Positions 1 to 11,810 of a stretch of 64,000 nt of DNA are shown piece by piece. A program made the position numbers and the translations under genes. The stretch's first letter is position 1. Each line of letters starts with the position of its first letter. This DNA is from Acephala macrosclerotiorum. Its lineage: Eukaryota > Ascomycota > Leotiomycetes > Helotiales > Mollisiaceae. Location: assembly GCA_014904845.1 (NCBI GenBank), contig MU119207.1, forward strand, positions 186,001-250,000. The letters run 5' to 3'. The notes beneath the pieces are model-generated. The model was not told where the DNA came from and ran no database searches. It saw nothing but the letters and a program-made list of their open reading frames with translations.

Positions 1-621
1 CCTCGGCTTTCTTCTCAACATTGAGCTCACTAGCTTTCTTCACGACATCGTTTCCGCTTCGCTCGATATGAACGGCTGGATTGTTCTCGTCGCCAGTCTT
101 GGAGATTTCGTTTCCGCGATGAGAGGTGACGGTTACTTCGCCTGGTTTGACTTCGCCGACTGTTCCGCCGGGGTGGGAACCGTTCCAGTTCCAGGTGACT
201 AGAAAGCCTGAAGTCAGTATGGCTGATGAATTGAGGTAGGGAACATTGCTTGCTCGAAGACAGGCAGAACATGGAAAGAAATACATGAGCAAGTCTGGGT
301 GCGCTAGCAGATGCTAGAGCGAATTTGTACGGCGCATAATCGAGTATAAAGTGAAGTAGAGGCTGTGGAGGCCATGGCCGTATTGCAAAGTCGAGAGCAA
401 GATTGTGCATTGAAATCATCGTCGGGGAGCATTTGGTGGTAAGATGTTCGGTCTTCCTTTTCCGCCAAGCTGACTGAAAGCTATTCTTGCAATGCCTTGC
501 GGGTGGTAATAATGCGTGATGAATTTATCTCGACGCCAATCGCATTTCTAACAACAAATCATAGACTTGGAAAGGAAAGAGCGTCCATACCTTTGTCTCC
601 TTCCTGCACTTGTCCAGACAT
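1..621 (-). CDS. Hypervirulence-associated protein, TUDOR domain (3' end outside window)
   Basis: This is the 5' part of a small gene read leftward off the window edge. Exon 1 is 591-621 (start MSGQVQEGDK) and ends at a GTATG donor. A CTTTCTAG acceptor opens exon 2 at 198, which runs to base 1. The joined product reads MSGQVQEGDKV-TWNWNGSHPGG, then a GEVTVTSHRGNEI stretch and NPAVHIERSGNDVVKKASELN. This order is typical of the short fungal proteins annotated as hypervirulence-associated TUDOR domain (DUF2945), which are usually about 70-90 residues, so only a few residues should be missing. The 392-nt intron is long for this genome and might hide a further small exon. The family's biochemical role is not established; the name comes from virulence phenotypes. 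Family assignment is from remembered motif similarity. Confidence 0.8.
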
Positions 622-2096
622 ATTGATCGGCTGACGTCGGCTATAAGCCCCCAACTTCGAGTTATCAACAATTGACTAGTATAGTATCTCAAGATAGATT
701 CCGCGACCGCAGAAACTCAATTCTTGTGTTTGTTAGATGGAAATCGACGACTTGCGACAAAGAAAACCAAAGAAGAAAGGAAGGAAGTGACGTTCAAAAG
801 AGGAGGTCAGCTACCCATGACGCTCGGCTATCCAGGTTCACATCATGAGCTATTTGAAGATCGAGGTACCACAACAGGGAAGTATGCATCGCGTCAGGCT
901 GGACCACCAATGAGAGGAGCGCATTCGGAGAGAAGGGATGCAAGCCACAGCTGAATTGTGGGGAAGGCGAGGGAAAGGGATTGGAAGTGGCCATCGGATT
1001 TTGCGGGGTGTGCTCCGACATGTGGAAGTGGCCATTTATCCTGGTGCCGCGGTGCACGCAAGAGTGGGAAGTTTGATTACGGCTGTGAGAGCTGCCGCTG
1101 ATGCTGTATGTTGAAAGTCTCTTCGAGTACAGTACCTTGTGTTGGCTGAAAGACGGACATTCTGATGAGCCATTTTCGTACCTGGAATATCCATCTCATT
1201 TTGCCTAGGGAATTAACGTGACTTTGCATGGCTAATGCAGGACATCGAAAGAAAGGGGGGTACAGAGGAAAAGAGCTCCAGAGTTGGAAAAGGGGACGTC
1301 ATCATCATCCCAGTACGGTCGTCGAGAAGAACACCTTAAACGTTCTCGTGACACACGGGAACTCCCGTTGATATCAATCTATCACTTCACAAATCATCGA
1401 GAGCACGAGATCTTTGTTGGCGTCGCAAATCTGCAGTCAATTTCATTTCGAGATGTTGACCCATCCATCACTCAGCCCACCATTCAGTTCGCATCGCATT
1501 CAAGTACAAAGCCGGAGCCAGCCAGATTACTAGCCTAGCCCAGCCACACCACCATCCCATTCTCTCCAGATCGATTCAAATTTTCCATCATGACCAACAG
1601 CCACCGCCCATGACTTTCAAAGAAAAAGTTAAAAAGACCAAATTTAATAAAAACCAGTCCCACCCCCAAGTGTCCCTCCAGACTGCAAGACCGATGAAAA
1701 TGCATTTGCTTTTTTAACTTTCAAGTTTCGTGGAATTTTTGTGACGAGATGCGTGGTTGATTCCATCCAGAGCTGCAGAGCGTAGAAGAAAATGAAACTA
1801 ATTGAAAACAGAGTTGTGTTGCGAGAGGCCTCCCCAGATCGAGAAAGAAAACTAAAACACAGATTACAGACCACCATGAATTGTGATGCGACGACCGAGA
1901 GCATGAGTGAACCATTCCCATATCAACCAGATTTGATTTCTTTCCCCAAGTACGAGTACCATTTGCGCGAGAAACGTGAAAAGCAGAGAAGAAAATTGGT
2001 TGCATAGTATTTAGTAACACAGGTGTTGGTAGAAATTACACGCCGAAGTTGACGGATGGCAATCTACCAGGACGTGTTGTTACAATCCAGGCCAAA
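622..2096. other. Intergenic, no gene recognised
   Basis: This is the upstream region of the TUDOR-domain gene and the 3' flank of DEF1. Open frames here are short, overlapping and without recognisable motifs. I see no repeat or RNA gene. Confidence 0.5.
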
Positions 2097-5000
2097 TTAG
2101 TGTCCGTAGTTGCCACCCCATCCCCCGCGCTGCTGCTGGTTGTTACCATAGTAGCCGCCTCCTCCGAAGCCTTGGTAACCGCTATATTGGCTGCTCTGGT
2201 GGCCTTGTCCGGCGGCCTGGTGACCTCCAGCTCCTGTTAGCCCACCGTACTGACCACCTGCTTGGCTACCGTGGAGTCCATGTCCTTGTTGGAGATGGGC
2301 TGGGTAACCACCGTAGCCTTGCTGAGATTGTGGAGGAGGAAGGACTGACCCGGGTGCCGTGTTGGTGGCAGAACCCGGTCGTCCAGCTTGCGATAGTGAT
2401 GGGCTAGGACCATTGGCAACCTTCGAATCTCCGAATGGCTTCAACTCATCACTAGCGCCCGGTTGAGAACCTTGCTGGGCGTTGTAGTGTTGCTGGCCTT
2501 GACCTTGATATGAAGAGCCGCGACCGAACGCATCGTGAGCTGCTCCGAACGCTCCACTGCCTCCGAGACTCTGAGGTGCCTGAGAAGACTGAGCAGACCC
2601 AGTACGTGCATAGTCCGACAAGCCTCCGAGTGCACTATCACGGCCGTGCAATGAAGATGCTCCTCCGAATCCACCAGCAGCTGGCGATGCCGCATGATCA
2701 TAGGGGGCTGCTGGAGACATGCCATATCCTTGGTACGGTTGATGAAGCCCACCCTTTGCGCCATAGGGTCCACCAGGATAGTTTCCGCCGTATTGCTGGT
2801 ACTGGTTCATGTACGCAGCATAGTAAGGGCTGGAGTAGTAGGGATGGCCGTAAGGGTATTGTGGCTGTTGCTGGTGACCAGGCTGTGGCTGAGCACTCTG
2901 GCTGGCACCGGGCTGCTGACTTTGAGCAACTGGATTCGGGGTAGTGTGGCCACTGGTTTGACCCTCTCCAGCAGTCGCATAACGTGATTGGGTTTGCTGA
3001 GCAGCGCTTTGTGGGAACTGGGAAGAGGTTTCGGATTGTGGCCCATTGTAGCCGCTGAATGATCGTTGTTGAGAAGCAGGTCCCTCCTGGCTTTGTACGC
3101 CTTGCTGCATACCATACTGGTTATAGTAGTTGTTGTATGCATTTCGTTGCTGAGGGTCAGCAGTGTAGTAAGAAGAGAATTGATCCGGGGCTGAAGAGAA
3201 GGCACCAGCTTGTGACTGCGGTTGCGACGGAGTCTGCTGGCTTTGGTAGCCTTCGAATGGACTTTGTGTCGAGGGAGCTTGTTGACTGAAAGCATCGTAC
3301 GGCTTAGGTGGCAGAGATGACTCCTGGACACCAGATGGGCCATATCGACCATATTGGCTCACGTTTGAGTTTCCTGGAGCGGCTTGTTGGGCAGTGCTTT
3401 GGGCGCTCTGCAATGGGGCAGGAGATGGGAGACCAGGAGCAGCGGTTGGGTGGGTTGCTGCTGGCAAGCCTGCAGTTTGCTTGGGAGTGGGGAAAGCTTC
3501 GGGAACAGTAGCTGGCTGTTGCGGTGCCGGAGGGAGGGAAGCACGAGGGGCAACTGGAGAGTGTTGAGGAGGTTGAGCACGAGTCTCTGCCTCCTCCCGC
3601 TCTCCATCAACATCATCCTCGCCGGTACCATTGAGGTTGAAAGCACCAAATTGCACAGCTGCGCGATCCACCTCACGATTTCCTGGCATGCGAACAGCTT
3701 CTTCTTGGTCAAGGATACGACGATTGTAGCTGGGGGTACGGCCAGATGTTCCCGTCGCCTTCAAAGCCGATGCCTGGAAACCACTAGTTGGGGGACGAAC
3801 AGCTTGAGATTGGCCAGTTGGCAATGCAGAGTATGGTGTAGCAGCAGCGCTTCGTGGATCCCATGAGCTAGCTGCAGTGCTGGCTGCGGTAGCAGTTGGT
3901 GCGGGGTTGGAGGTGTCGGGGAGTTGATCCAAATTATCTTCCGTAAGTTCGTCTTTCGAGGGTGTGATTGTGAGTTCGGGCTCATCGACAGGGGCAGCTT
4001 CAATCGGTGGTGTCTCGACGACTTCGACGGGTTCGGGTTCGGGGATGGGGGCAATTGGTTCTTCCTTTGCAGCGAGTTCGACTGGTTCTTCGACCTTCAT
4101 AGGCTCAGCAGGCCTAGAAAATGTGTCAGTGAAAGGCTTCGAGGGACTCAATGAAACGACGAACAACTCAATGACTGGCTCTGGGGCCTTCTTTGATGCC
4201 GTTACAGGGGCGGGTTTTGCGAACATGCTAGCCCAGCTCTTCTTGACACCGTCTGGAATAACACTCGAAGTTGCACTGGCAGCAGTCGTAGCAGCAGCGG
4301 CAGTCGTTCCAATAGCAGTTGATCCCCCGCTTTCTTGCGCAGGCTTCGCAGAATCCAAGCTATTCTCAGCAGCCTTGGCAGTATCCCATTCAGTAGACGA
4401 TTCGGGAGCTGGCTTCGTGGAATCCCAAGCAGAGGGTTCACCAGATGTGGGCGCATCCCATGCAGGGGATTCGTTAGTAGGAGTAGAGATGTCGACGTTT
4501 TCCTTATTGCGAGAACCGTTGGTGTGCGCGACCGATGTACCCCTTCCTCGTCCACCTCTGCCCCGATCTGCGCCACGACCACGGCCTCCTCTGCCACTGT
4601 CAAAGCCAGCTCGACCGCCGCGGGAGGGTCTGGTTAGGTTGGTTGCATCACCGAAAGAAGTAATTGTGGCATCCTTGTTAACCTTGGATCGAGATCGATC
4701 TTTCTTGGTCTTTGAGACTTCACCCCATTGAGTGATTGAACCTATGCGAATAGTCAGCTTTGATTCGTGACTAGACTTGCAGATAAATAAAGTAAGCTAC
4801 AGCTAGAGTTCAAGAGCTTACCATCGGTGATGCGATCGACTGTGGTCTCCAGGTCTCCTTCGGTCTCCTGCAAAGCAAAAACAACATCTTCGTCTGTCCA
4901 GTCGGGGAACATCTCCTTGATCGTTGTGACCTTGGTACCGTATTTCTTCTTGAGTATGCCTACTTCTCCCTCATCTTCAATTGATGGAGCAAGTGTAGAG

Positions 5001-5122
5001 TCTGTGGTGCCGTTGGTAGCATGTCTGCCTCCTCGTCCCCCTCTGGAAGAGAAACCTCCTCGACCGCGAGAAGCTGAGCCTCTACCGCGCGGCGCGGCAG
5101 GTCGTGATTGCACCTCAGACAT
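2097..5122 (-). CDS. DEF1: RNA polymerase II degradation factor Def1 (CUE domain, Gln-rich)
   Basis: Def1 promotes ubiquitylation and degradation of stalled RNA polymerase II; its N-terminal CUE domain binds ubiquitin and elongin. Exon 1 (4822-5122) encodes an RGG-rich start (MSEVQSRPAAPRGRG) followed by the CUE-like helix region near residues 55-95 (VTTIKEMFPDWTDEDVVFAL, then ETEGDLETTVDRITDG). A 79-nt intron (4742-4821, GTAAGC...GCATAG) joins in frame to exon 2 (2097-4741), giving about 981 residues. Exon 2 begins SITQWGEVSKTKKDRSRSK, has RGRGG repeats, a Pro/Glu-rich centre and a long Gln/Ser/Tyr/Gly-rich tail ending GGWGGNYGH, as in other ascomycete Def1 proteins. A possible 54-nt frame-preserving intron with a weak donor lies near 4118-4171 (CTGAC branch, TTTTCTAG acceptor). 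If it is used, 18 residues are lost. The Gln-rich tail is low-complexity and probably disordered. Confidence 0.88.
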
Positions 5123-5630
5123 TATTGAGGTATTGTGTGTTGTGAATTGCAGAAGAAAAGATCGAGGAGTGGTGAGGTTGGAGGTTGTGGTCAAGTCAAG
5201 GTGTTTGAAGAATGACGGCGTTGTTCGCGAGAGCTCGTAAGGCACAAATTGCTAGCGCGGTGTCGCGTTCCCTTTTAAAGGAACAGTGAATATACCGTAA
5301 TCTTCACCGAGGCTGAGTTATAAGACTATGCAGGAGCCAGAAGGATCTGTGCAAGAGTTTTATTTCTGGGAACCTTCCTTTGAATTTAAAGCTGTGCGCG
5401 TTTTACCTAACTGTATTCAAAAAGGGGACGCTGCCCGATTGTGACCCTCTCACGTGCCTCACGACAGGGCCAGAAACCGTCAGACGATTCATCACCAGAG
5501 CTTGAGACCCCACTCCAGGATCACACAGTACCTGCATCATTCACCACATCGACGGAGCTCGTTGAGCACCACGCAAGCACGAAGCCACCGTCAATCCACA
5601 GTCACAGTGCTAGTACACGCAGATGGCACA
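5123..5630. promoter_or_regulatory. Divergent promoter region between DEF1 and the 5631 gene
   Basis: The two genes diverge here with about 500 bp between start codons, so both promoters must lie inside. A CACGTG E-box-like hexamer is at about 5451. No other element is distinctive. Confidence 0.45.
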
Positions 5631-6911
5631 ATGTTCCGCCCTTCGTTGTCACTCTTGTTCCGGCCGGTGCCCGCACTGAACAAGCTCAAAATACATCATC
5701 CTCTCCCACTCACACCACGGGAATCCGAACAGCTCCTGAACCTCCTTACCACGTCCTTTCGACATCAACTTGATAGTGAGCATCCTTCATTTCGCACACC
5801 AGAAAATGCGTCGCACACTTCAAGACCGAGTGGCAAGCCTCGACGGCGCTCCTTTTCAGATGGCCATCATACAGACCGTCATATGCAATCTGTGTTGACC
5901 AATCCGCTATTTACCCTTCCCGAATACCGCAAGACGTCGAGAGTCGGAAGAAATCCCATGGATGTATTTGATCTAGCAGTCGCAAAAGGAATGATGGATA
6001 TAAGTCGTGCAAAGGCATGTCTGAGTGCGAACAAGGACCGCATCGTGCAGTCCGCCGCCTTGAGTATCCGAGATGAGATGAGAGACTCCGGTGCTGGGAT
6101 GAAGGTTCTCAAATGGCTGATCTCCAGTGGTACATCGAACAACAACCAATTCTTGAGGGACCACGATTTCGCAGAGTTACTGATGGAATACTTGGTGGCA
6201 GAAGGACTGCAGGAACAAGCTTGGAAATGGGTTAAGAGATCCTTCGAGAACATCACTTCAGTGGCCTCAATGCCATTCGATGCGGCTGCCAAACTTGCTC
6301 GACGAGAAGTTGCGGGGCCGTTGCGTGCACTCGTTCTGGCAGAGGTCAAGCACCACGCCAGTCTTGATGCTGCATTCATGTGCATGTCTAGAGCAGCCGG
6401 TTACCTCGCAGGCGCAGATGCCTTGGAAGTGACCACTGCTTTGCAGCCTGCTGGATTGGTTCTCCTCAATAGGACGTGCATGCCTCGAAGTTCCTCGTCC
6501 CATCCATCTCCAAGCGAATCGGCCTTCGAATCTTTCATCAGTCTAGTTCCCGTCATAATTCCAAAGAGAGCCAATCTATTCCTTGCTCACTTGAGCCTCC
6601 TTCATCCATCAAAGCCAGACCCTACATTAGCCCTAGATTACCTCCGCAACGTTGACTCCTTAGATGAGAAAGAGAAATTGGTGGCGTTCAAGCCGGTCAA
6701 TGGCATGCAAGCCGTCATACAACTTGGTCTTGATGCCGCCAAATTCTTGCTTGAACAAGGACGTCACTCAGAAGCGGGATGGACGATGAATTTCCTGAGC
6801 ACGAACTTCCCCAGACAGCTAGGAATATCGATGGATCAAAGGAGAGAGCTTGAGCACGTCAAGGCCGAAGCCTCAAGTATTGAGATATTGGTAGGCATTG
6901 GACTCGCTTGA
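5631..6911 (+). CDS. Conserved fungal protein, predicted mitochondrial, helical-repeat-like
   Basis: This is a single-exon gene of about 426 residues. The open frame extends upstream to 5454, but the residues before MFRPSLSLLFRPVPALNKLK are low-complexity His/Ser/Arg. I therefore place the start at 5631, where the protein opens with an Arg-containing, acid-free amphipathic segment typical of a mitochondrial presequence. From about residue 110 the sequence is almost entirely helical with a repeat-like spacing (NPMDVFDLAVAKGMMDISRA, AELLMEYLVAEGLQEQAWKW, AAKFLLEQGRHSEAGWTMNF), suggestive of TPR/PPR-like alpha-alpha hairpins. I do not recognise the family and assign no function. It could be a mitochondrial gene-expression factor, but that is inference from architecture only. 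Confidence 0.65.
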   Translation: MFRPSLSLLFRPVPALNKLKIHHPLPLTPRESEQLLNLLTTSFRHQLDSEHPSFRTPENASHTSRPSGKPRRRSFSDGHHTDRHMQSVLTNPLFTLPEYRKTSRVGRNPMDVFDLAVAKGMMDISRAKACLSANKDRIVQSAALSIRDEMRDSGAGMKVLKWLISSGTSNNNQFLRDHDFAELLMEYLVAEGLQEQAWKWVKRSFENITSVASMPFDAAAKLARREVAGPLRALVLAEVKHHASLDAAFMCMSRAAGYLAGADALEVTTALQPAGLVLLNRTCMPRSSSSHPSPSESAFESFISLVPVIIPKRANLFLAHLSLLHPSKPDPTLALDYLRNVDSLDEKEKLVAFKPVNGMQAVIQLGLDAAKFLLEQGRHSEAGWTMNFLSTNFPRQLGISMDQRRELEHVKAEASSIEILVGIGLA

Positions 6912-7952
6912 CAGTTTATCCTCGTCTACTCCAGTAGCATTACGGGATGAGTGGATTGATATTGGGTTGGGAAGCATTTGGCATGGAGTAACGGCGACTT
7001 TGGGTTGGGCAAAGGTATTCAAAGCCAATTTATGAGCAATAAACAAGAAGATTCCAAGACTTGGAACATTTCTCCTATACGCCCCTCAATCATTCTTCTT
7101 GTGGTGGTGCCTGAGCCCTTAGTTCTTTCAGTCGCAATGTTCGACTCGAATATATGATCACCCCAAGATCGCCAGATACTCCATCACAGCCCACAGAAAC
7201 ACAAGAGCAAAGTTCTCGTCAAGCTATGAGAAAGCTTCGAGGTCAGCACCTCACTATCGAACATGCTCAGGCAAGTTTCGCACCCACGACAAACATGTCA
7301 ATATCAAGTCCCCTACTTAATGTTCAAGCCTCTTCTACGACGTCATAACCTGCTCTACGGGGTATAGGAGGAGATATATGCCATCAGGTGGCCCGGCAAA
7401 CAAGGCTTGCGCAAGAGATCCGAAAATGGTAATGGAGGCAACGGACATTCTTCCCAAGTTCCCTGCTCCCTCGAACGGGACGAGAATCCACAGAGACGAA
7501 CGAGACACTACATTGGCTTGCAGCAAGACAAAGCCAGTCGACGAACTTGTCAAGCAGCTGTCTGACGATATATGTTAGAGTTTCGGAGAAGCTCATATTC
7601 ATTCTCCAAACCTCGCCTGACAATCAGATTTATCAAGATGCGAGTACTTCTAGGTCAGAAGAAGAATCGCACGACTATCAGACCATCATCGAACGTTCTA
7701 TACTCAAGGAGAGGCTCGGCTTCGTGTGCAATCCACGCATCAGATATCCTAGAAGTTAGACCAAACGAGGGTAACATCGTTGTCACACACATTCATCTTC
7801 CTCAGCTCGCAACCCTAGCTAGAATTTTTCAGTTTACTCTTTTTAGGTCGTATATTTTGCTGCATATACCACGACGGCAAATTTTGGATGCAATGTCTCA
7901 TCCAGGCCAGTTAGCAACCACTTGAAACAACTTTCATGTTCGGTAGCAACAG
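6912..7952. other. Intergenic, short unsupported frames only
   Basis: 3' flank of the preceding gene and left flank of the inverted-repeat element. Several frames of 60-117 codons overlap one another in different phases and show no motif or splice logic. I do not call a gene. Confidence 0.45.
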
Positions 7953-8312
7953 CAGGCTCGGCTTTAATACCGGATCGCAGGAATCGTTTAGAATCGCGAT
8001 TCTTTATTTATTCTTATACTTTATTTTTTTTTTACAAATTTTAAACCTAATATTAATATATATTAATAATTTTTATAATTTGGATTAAATAAATATATAA
8101 AATATTTAAAAATTAAAAAATTAAAATTTTTTGATTTTCTAATTTTTACGGTCGCTATAAATTAATCGCTAATCTTTTAGCGCATAACCCCTAATTTTTA
8201 GGCAGTTACTCGCTAAATTTATAGGGATAAAACCCCTAAATAATCGCATAAATTAGCGATAAGAATCGCGATTCCAAACGATTCCTACGATCCGGTATTA
8301 AAGCTGAGCCTG
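7953..8312. mobile_element. 360-bp MITE-like element with 52-bp terminal inverted repeats
   Basis: The left arm (7953-8004, starting CAGGCTCGGCTTTAATACC) and the reverse complement of the right arm (8261-8312, starting CAGGCTCAGCTTTAATACC) agree at 49 of 52 positions by eye. The interior is extremely A+T-rich, with homopolymer runs near 8020-8150 and several short inverted TCGCTAA/TTAGCGA pairs. There is no open frame, so it would be non-autonomous. I cannot see a convincing target-site duplication: the flanks are ...GCAACAG and GGAGAGA. It is most economically a MITE (miniature inverted-repeat element), but a large cruciform-forming sequence of other origin is possible. Confidence 0.75.
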
Positions 8313-8699
8313 GGAGAGAGCCAAAAAGTCCAGGGGAGGCTGAGAGATTGACAGTTAGAGCTGTATAGCCAAAAGTCATCACATCACGGGGATTAGGATA
8401 GGTATCGAATGAAACCCTGATTGGTACTATGTAATCTTACATGGTCTCGAGCCTTTGTCCCTCCATTACTGTCCACTTCTGCTTACCTTTGTCGTCGGCT
8501 CAGTGAACGCCAGCGAAACATATTTGCGCATTTAGGTAATGGGTCTACTGCTGAAGAGATGGAGGATAACGAACGAGAGAAGGTCTTGTAACGAGTTTCC
8601 CGTGTTTTGTTTCTGTCTGAATCAAAGTCTTCACTAGACATCTAATATTTCTACGCCCGGAAGTCAGCATTTCATCCCCCCCACTGGTGTTAGTCAAAC
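8313..8699. other. Intergenic
   Basis: Right flank of the inverted-repeat element and 3' flank of the membrane-protein gene. I see nothing else. Confidence 0.4.
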
Positions 8700-9683
8700 T
8701 CACAACCATAGATCACCATCGTCACCCAACCATACCCAAAAACACGACACCACTCCCACTCCCATCTTATCCAAAAGCGCCGCCTCCTCAGTACTAGCAC
8801 TCATAATCACCAACCCCGCACTAACTCCCAAGAAACTGGCCACGTGTGCCCAAGGACTCGCGAATGGATTCAATGCTTCCTTCTCCTGTTGATAGAACGC
8901 AAACGCCACACCAACAATGATACAAACTCCAACTCCACAGAGCAAGAATCCAATCCCACGATGTAGATCGCCGAGGAGTTGATAGGCAGGATCTTGGGAG
9001 TGGATGAGGAATGTGTAACCTGCTAGAGCAGAGACGAGCCCAGGGAATGCGTTGCGCTGGGGAAGGACGAGGCCTACAGTTCCGCCTATGAGGGAGAAAA
9101 TGCCGAGGAAGACATGCTGCAAAGGCTCGGTATCCCAAGCGGCATTCGAGGCCTAGATTTCTAATAAATTATAGGGCAATTTGCGATTAGGAAGTTGGCT
9201 ACACACATGACCGAAAACTTTTGGTTTATGTCAGTCAAACGCTGGACTAACGGTGGGACCAAAACTCACGAGCTAATCCCAAACCACAAGGTAGAACGAA
9301 GATCGAGTGCAACATCTCGGGTGTCCAGGGCCTTTTCTTAAGTTTACTTTGAAGCCATTTCTCATCTGCAAAGCTCAAAGCGGAGCAGAATCCAAAATGA
9401 AGAAAGAACCATCCACCGATTCCAAAATGGCCGAAACATTGCTGTGTATACGGATATGCACAGAAGTTGAACCTTGCCAGGACGGAAAAAGTCATCACCA
9501 AATCGGCGAAATGGACGTATCAGGAACGATATCCCATGATTTGTGACCCGTTCACAACAGGTTTGACGATTGTGGAAACATGACAAGAGCAAAAACTTGA
9601 CGCCACGGCTGAAGGAAACTTACGAAAGTCAGCCAGAAAGTCCATGGCTGGGACATTGATAGAGCTGTATAAATAGTGGTCAT
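8700..9683 (-). CDS. Multi-pass membrane protein, gene model unresolved
   Basis: The 3' exon (8700-9152) encodes at least four hydrophobic segments (LQHVFLGIFSLIGGTVGLVL, FPGLVSALAGYTFLI, GIGFLLCGVGVCIIVGVAFA, HVASFLGVSAGLVIMSAS) with conserved-looking histidines in HSQD and DLHRGIG. An upstream segment (about 9270-9500) encodes ADEKWLQSKLKKRPW and LHSIFVLPCGLGLA, ending at a GTGAGT donor. A possible first exon starts at 9683 (MTTIYTALSMSQPWTFW) with GTAAGT. The apparent 9270/9152 junction does not keep frame, so either my splice sites are wrong or the gene carries an indel. The layout (hydrophobic helices, His pairs) faintly recalls YTP1- or TMEM45-like proteins. I would not assign it to either. 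Confidence 0.4.
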
Positions 9684-11810
9684 CACGATGTAAGGACCAG
9701 TAGATGTTTGAAGAGTTGATTGATTCTATATACATGGCCTCCAGAATCCTCCTCCATTCCTGTCCACCTCTGTCGCTGCCTCCGCCGTCGCCTCGAGTTT
9801 CGTTGGTAACCCGTTGGAAAGACCTGTGACTGGGTTCTGTCAGCTGGAATCACACCACCAGCTGAGTAAGACACTGCACTGCGTGTTGTCTGCTAGCATC
9901 ATGAAGGAGGTAGAAGTCCTCCCGGCCTATGGCCCATAAAGTACCCCGCAAGCCGCAGAACTACTGTAAAGGCTCCCTGAAGCTAGCGTCGCAGTATAGT
10001 ACTTCAGGTCAGGCTTTACCCTCCGAAAAGGCAAGAGAAAAAGACACACCATTCATTTGGGAGTCAAACCAAACAGAGCCCCAACTCAGAGTCGCTCCCC
10101 CCAACCAAAGGAGGAGGGTTAGGATTGAAACCTAGGAGCTGTGCTTATGTCTGAGGGCGAGTTGTTGGGGGAGGCTGCTATAGCAAGACACCAGATCTCC
10201 ATTATAGAACATCCCAAGAATGATAGGCTGAAGCAGAAACAGTGACAGAACAATAGGATGCCTTACGGCCAAGTATCTTACCTGGTGTGTGTATATGTGC
10301 ATATTCCCGACCGATGACCGACCCCTAGTTGGATGTATTCGAGAAGGTGTCGGATGGATGTGAGGATTTGTCGGACATCAGAGGATGGCGGCAGCGAAGA
10401 GGTAGAGGAGAGGAGAGGAGAGGAGAGGAGAGGAGAGGAGAGGATGCGACGGGGTGGCGGAGCGACCGATCGGAAAACGGTGGTGAATATGGAAAAGCAA
10501 CTGACGATGACAATGTCTGTACATGAATATGAGAGAAGATGCGATGGGTTGTGTTGCTGTGATGGCGTTGATGCATGTGATGAGATGGCGGAAGAAATGG
10601 GCGGGAGGACAAGATCTTATACCTGACGCAGCAAGCTAAAATCGGTGAGTGATTGCGAGCACCGTTTTGGTGAAACGACGCTGATTGGGCAGCGCTGTAG
10701 AAGCTGCTCGCTTGCTGCTCGCTCCAGTAAACGAACAGTTGCTGTGTTGATTGCGCTAATTTTCGCTTTGGGGTCTGCGCGAAAGGCACTCTTCCTTCTA
10801 CACAATCTTTTGGAAGCAACAGCTTCAGGGCATATAGATCTCACAGGACGCGGATAGAGCTTAGATAGAGCAATAAAAGAAGGCAGAGTCTCTGGTCAAA
10901 CAAGTGACAGTACCAGCAAGTTGTAAAGTGGCCCATTGAATCCGTCGTATAACTGCTGCTCTGCTGCAAGGCGTTTCGCCGCAAGCCTCGACGTATGCAA
11001 CCCATCAGCATCATCATAATATGCTATGCATGTTGATTCCTTCATAGTCTTGCCTCGAGTATCCAATCCTCAGGCCCTTGTGTAGTTCCCGGCGACAGTG
11101 GCCGGTGTCCCAAGACACAATGTTGGCGGCTCGAGCAGGTCTAGTATTGAGAGATAACTCGAGGTAACTGGTGTCTGCGATATGAAGGAACTTGAAAGCT
11201 TCAAAGGGTACTCGATTCTTCGCACCGCGTTCCGACGTAGGAGAAGAAAGTCGAGTCGCCGGAAGAGGCACATCGATCTTGTGAATCTGCTGGCTTGCAT
11301 CCGGAATTATCGATGTCCTGCTTTCTACACAAGTCTATCGAGAGGTACTTTCGGTACTTGGAATAAATAGCAAGAGAGACAAAGAAGTAAATGAGCAACG
11401 AGTCCTTAAATTTGCGCTAGAATCAGGGAGGAATTTTCTCGTAGAAAATGCACGTGACTTCAACTCTAAACGTCATCTTAAACAGGAAAGTGCGGACTAC
11501 TCATTTTGGAAACGGCTACGACTCATTCATTATGGGAGAGTCTTTTTGCACTCGCGACGACATAGAACCCCATCACAACGACTTATTATATCTGCCATCG
11601 AGGAAATGATTTTTCGGGAGAAGAGATGTCGTCCAAAAATGCCGTGTAAGGATTGCGGCCCGCATGTCAGGCTAGCCGCATCTGGTCCCGCTCCAGCCCC
11701 TTATGATTGGAACATTTTCCGCCGCCAAAATCCTCAGATAGTCGTTAGCACTTCTAACTCTCCTCCAGGGTATTGACAACCGCCACCCTCGACATTACCT
11801 CGACATCACA
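9684..11810. other. Intergenic, about 2.1 kb with no recognised gene
   Basis: Open frames up to 164 codons exist (for example 10325-10819 minus), but they are composed of Ser/His/Pro-rich low-complexity sequence overlapping a microsatellite. No splice-compatible gene or RNA gene was found. Confidence 0.4.
10406..10444. repeat. (AGGAG)n microsatellite
   Basis: About eight uninterrupted AGGAG pentamers. It is the source of misleading open frames on both strands here. Confidence 0.9.

Noticed and set aside
3964..4731. 255-codon plus-strand frame inside DEF1
   Set aside because: It is antisense to the Ala/Pro/Glu-rich and RGG-rich coding region of DEF1 and has matching low complexity, so it is a shadow.
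10325..10819. 164-codon minus frame over the (AGGAG)n repeat
   Set aside because: Composition is driven by the microsatellite and no splice or homology support exists.
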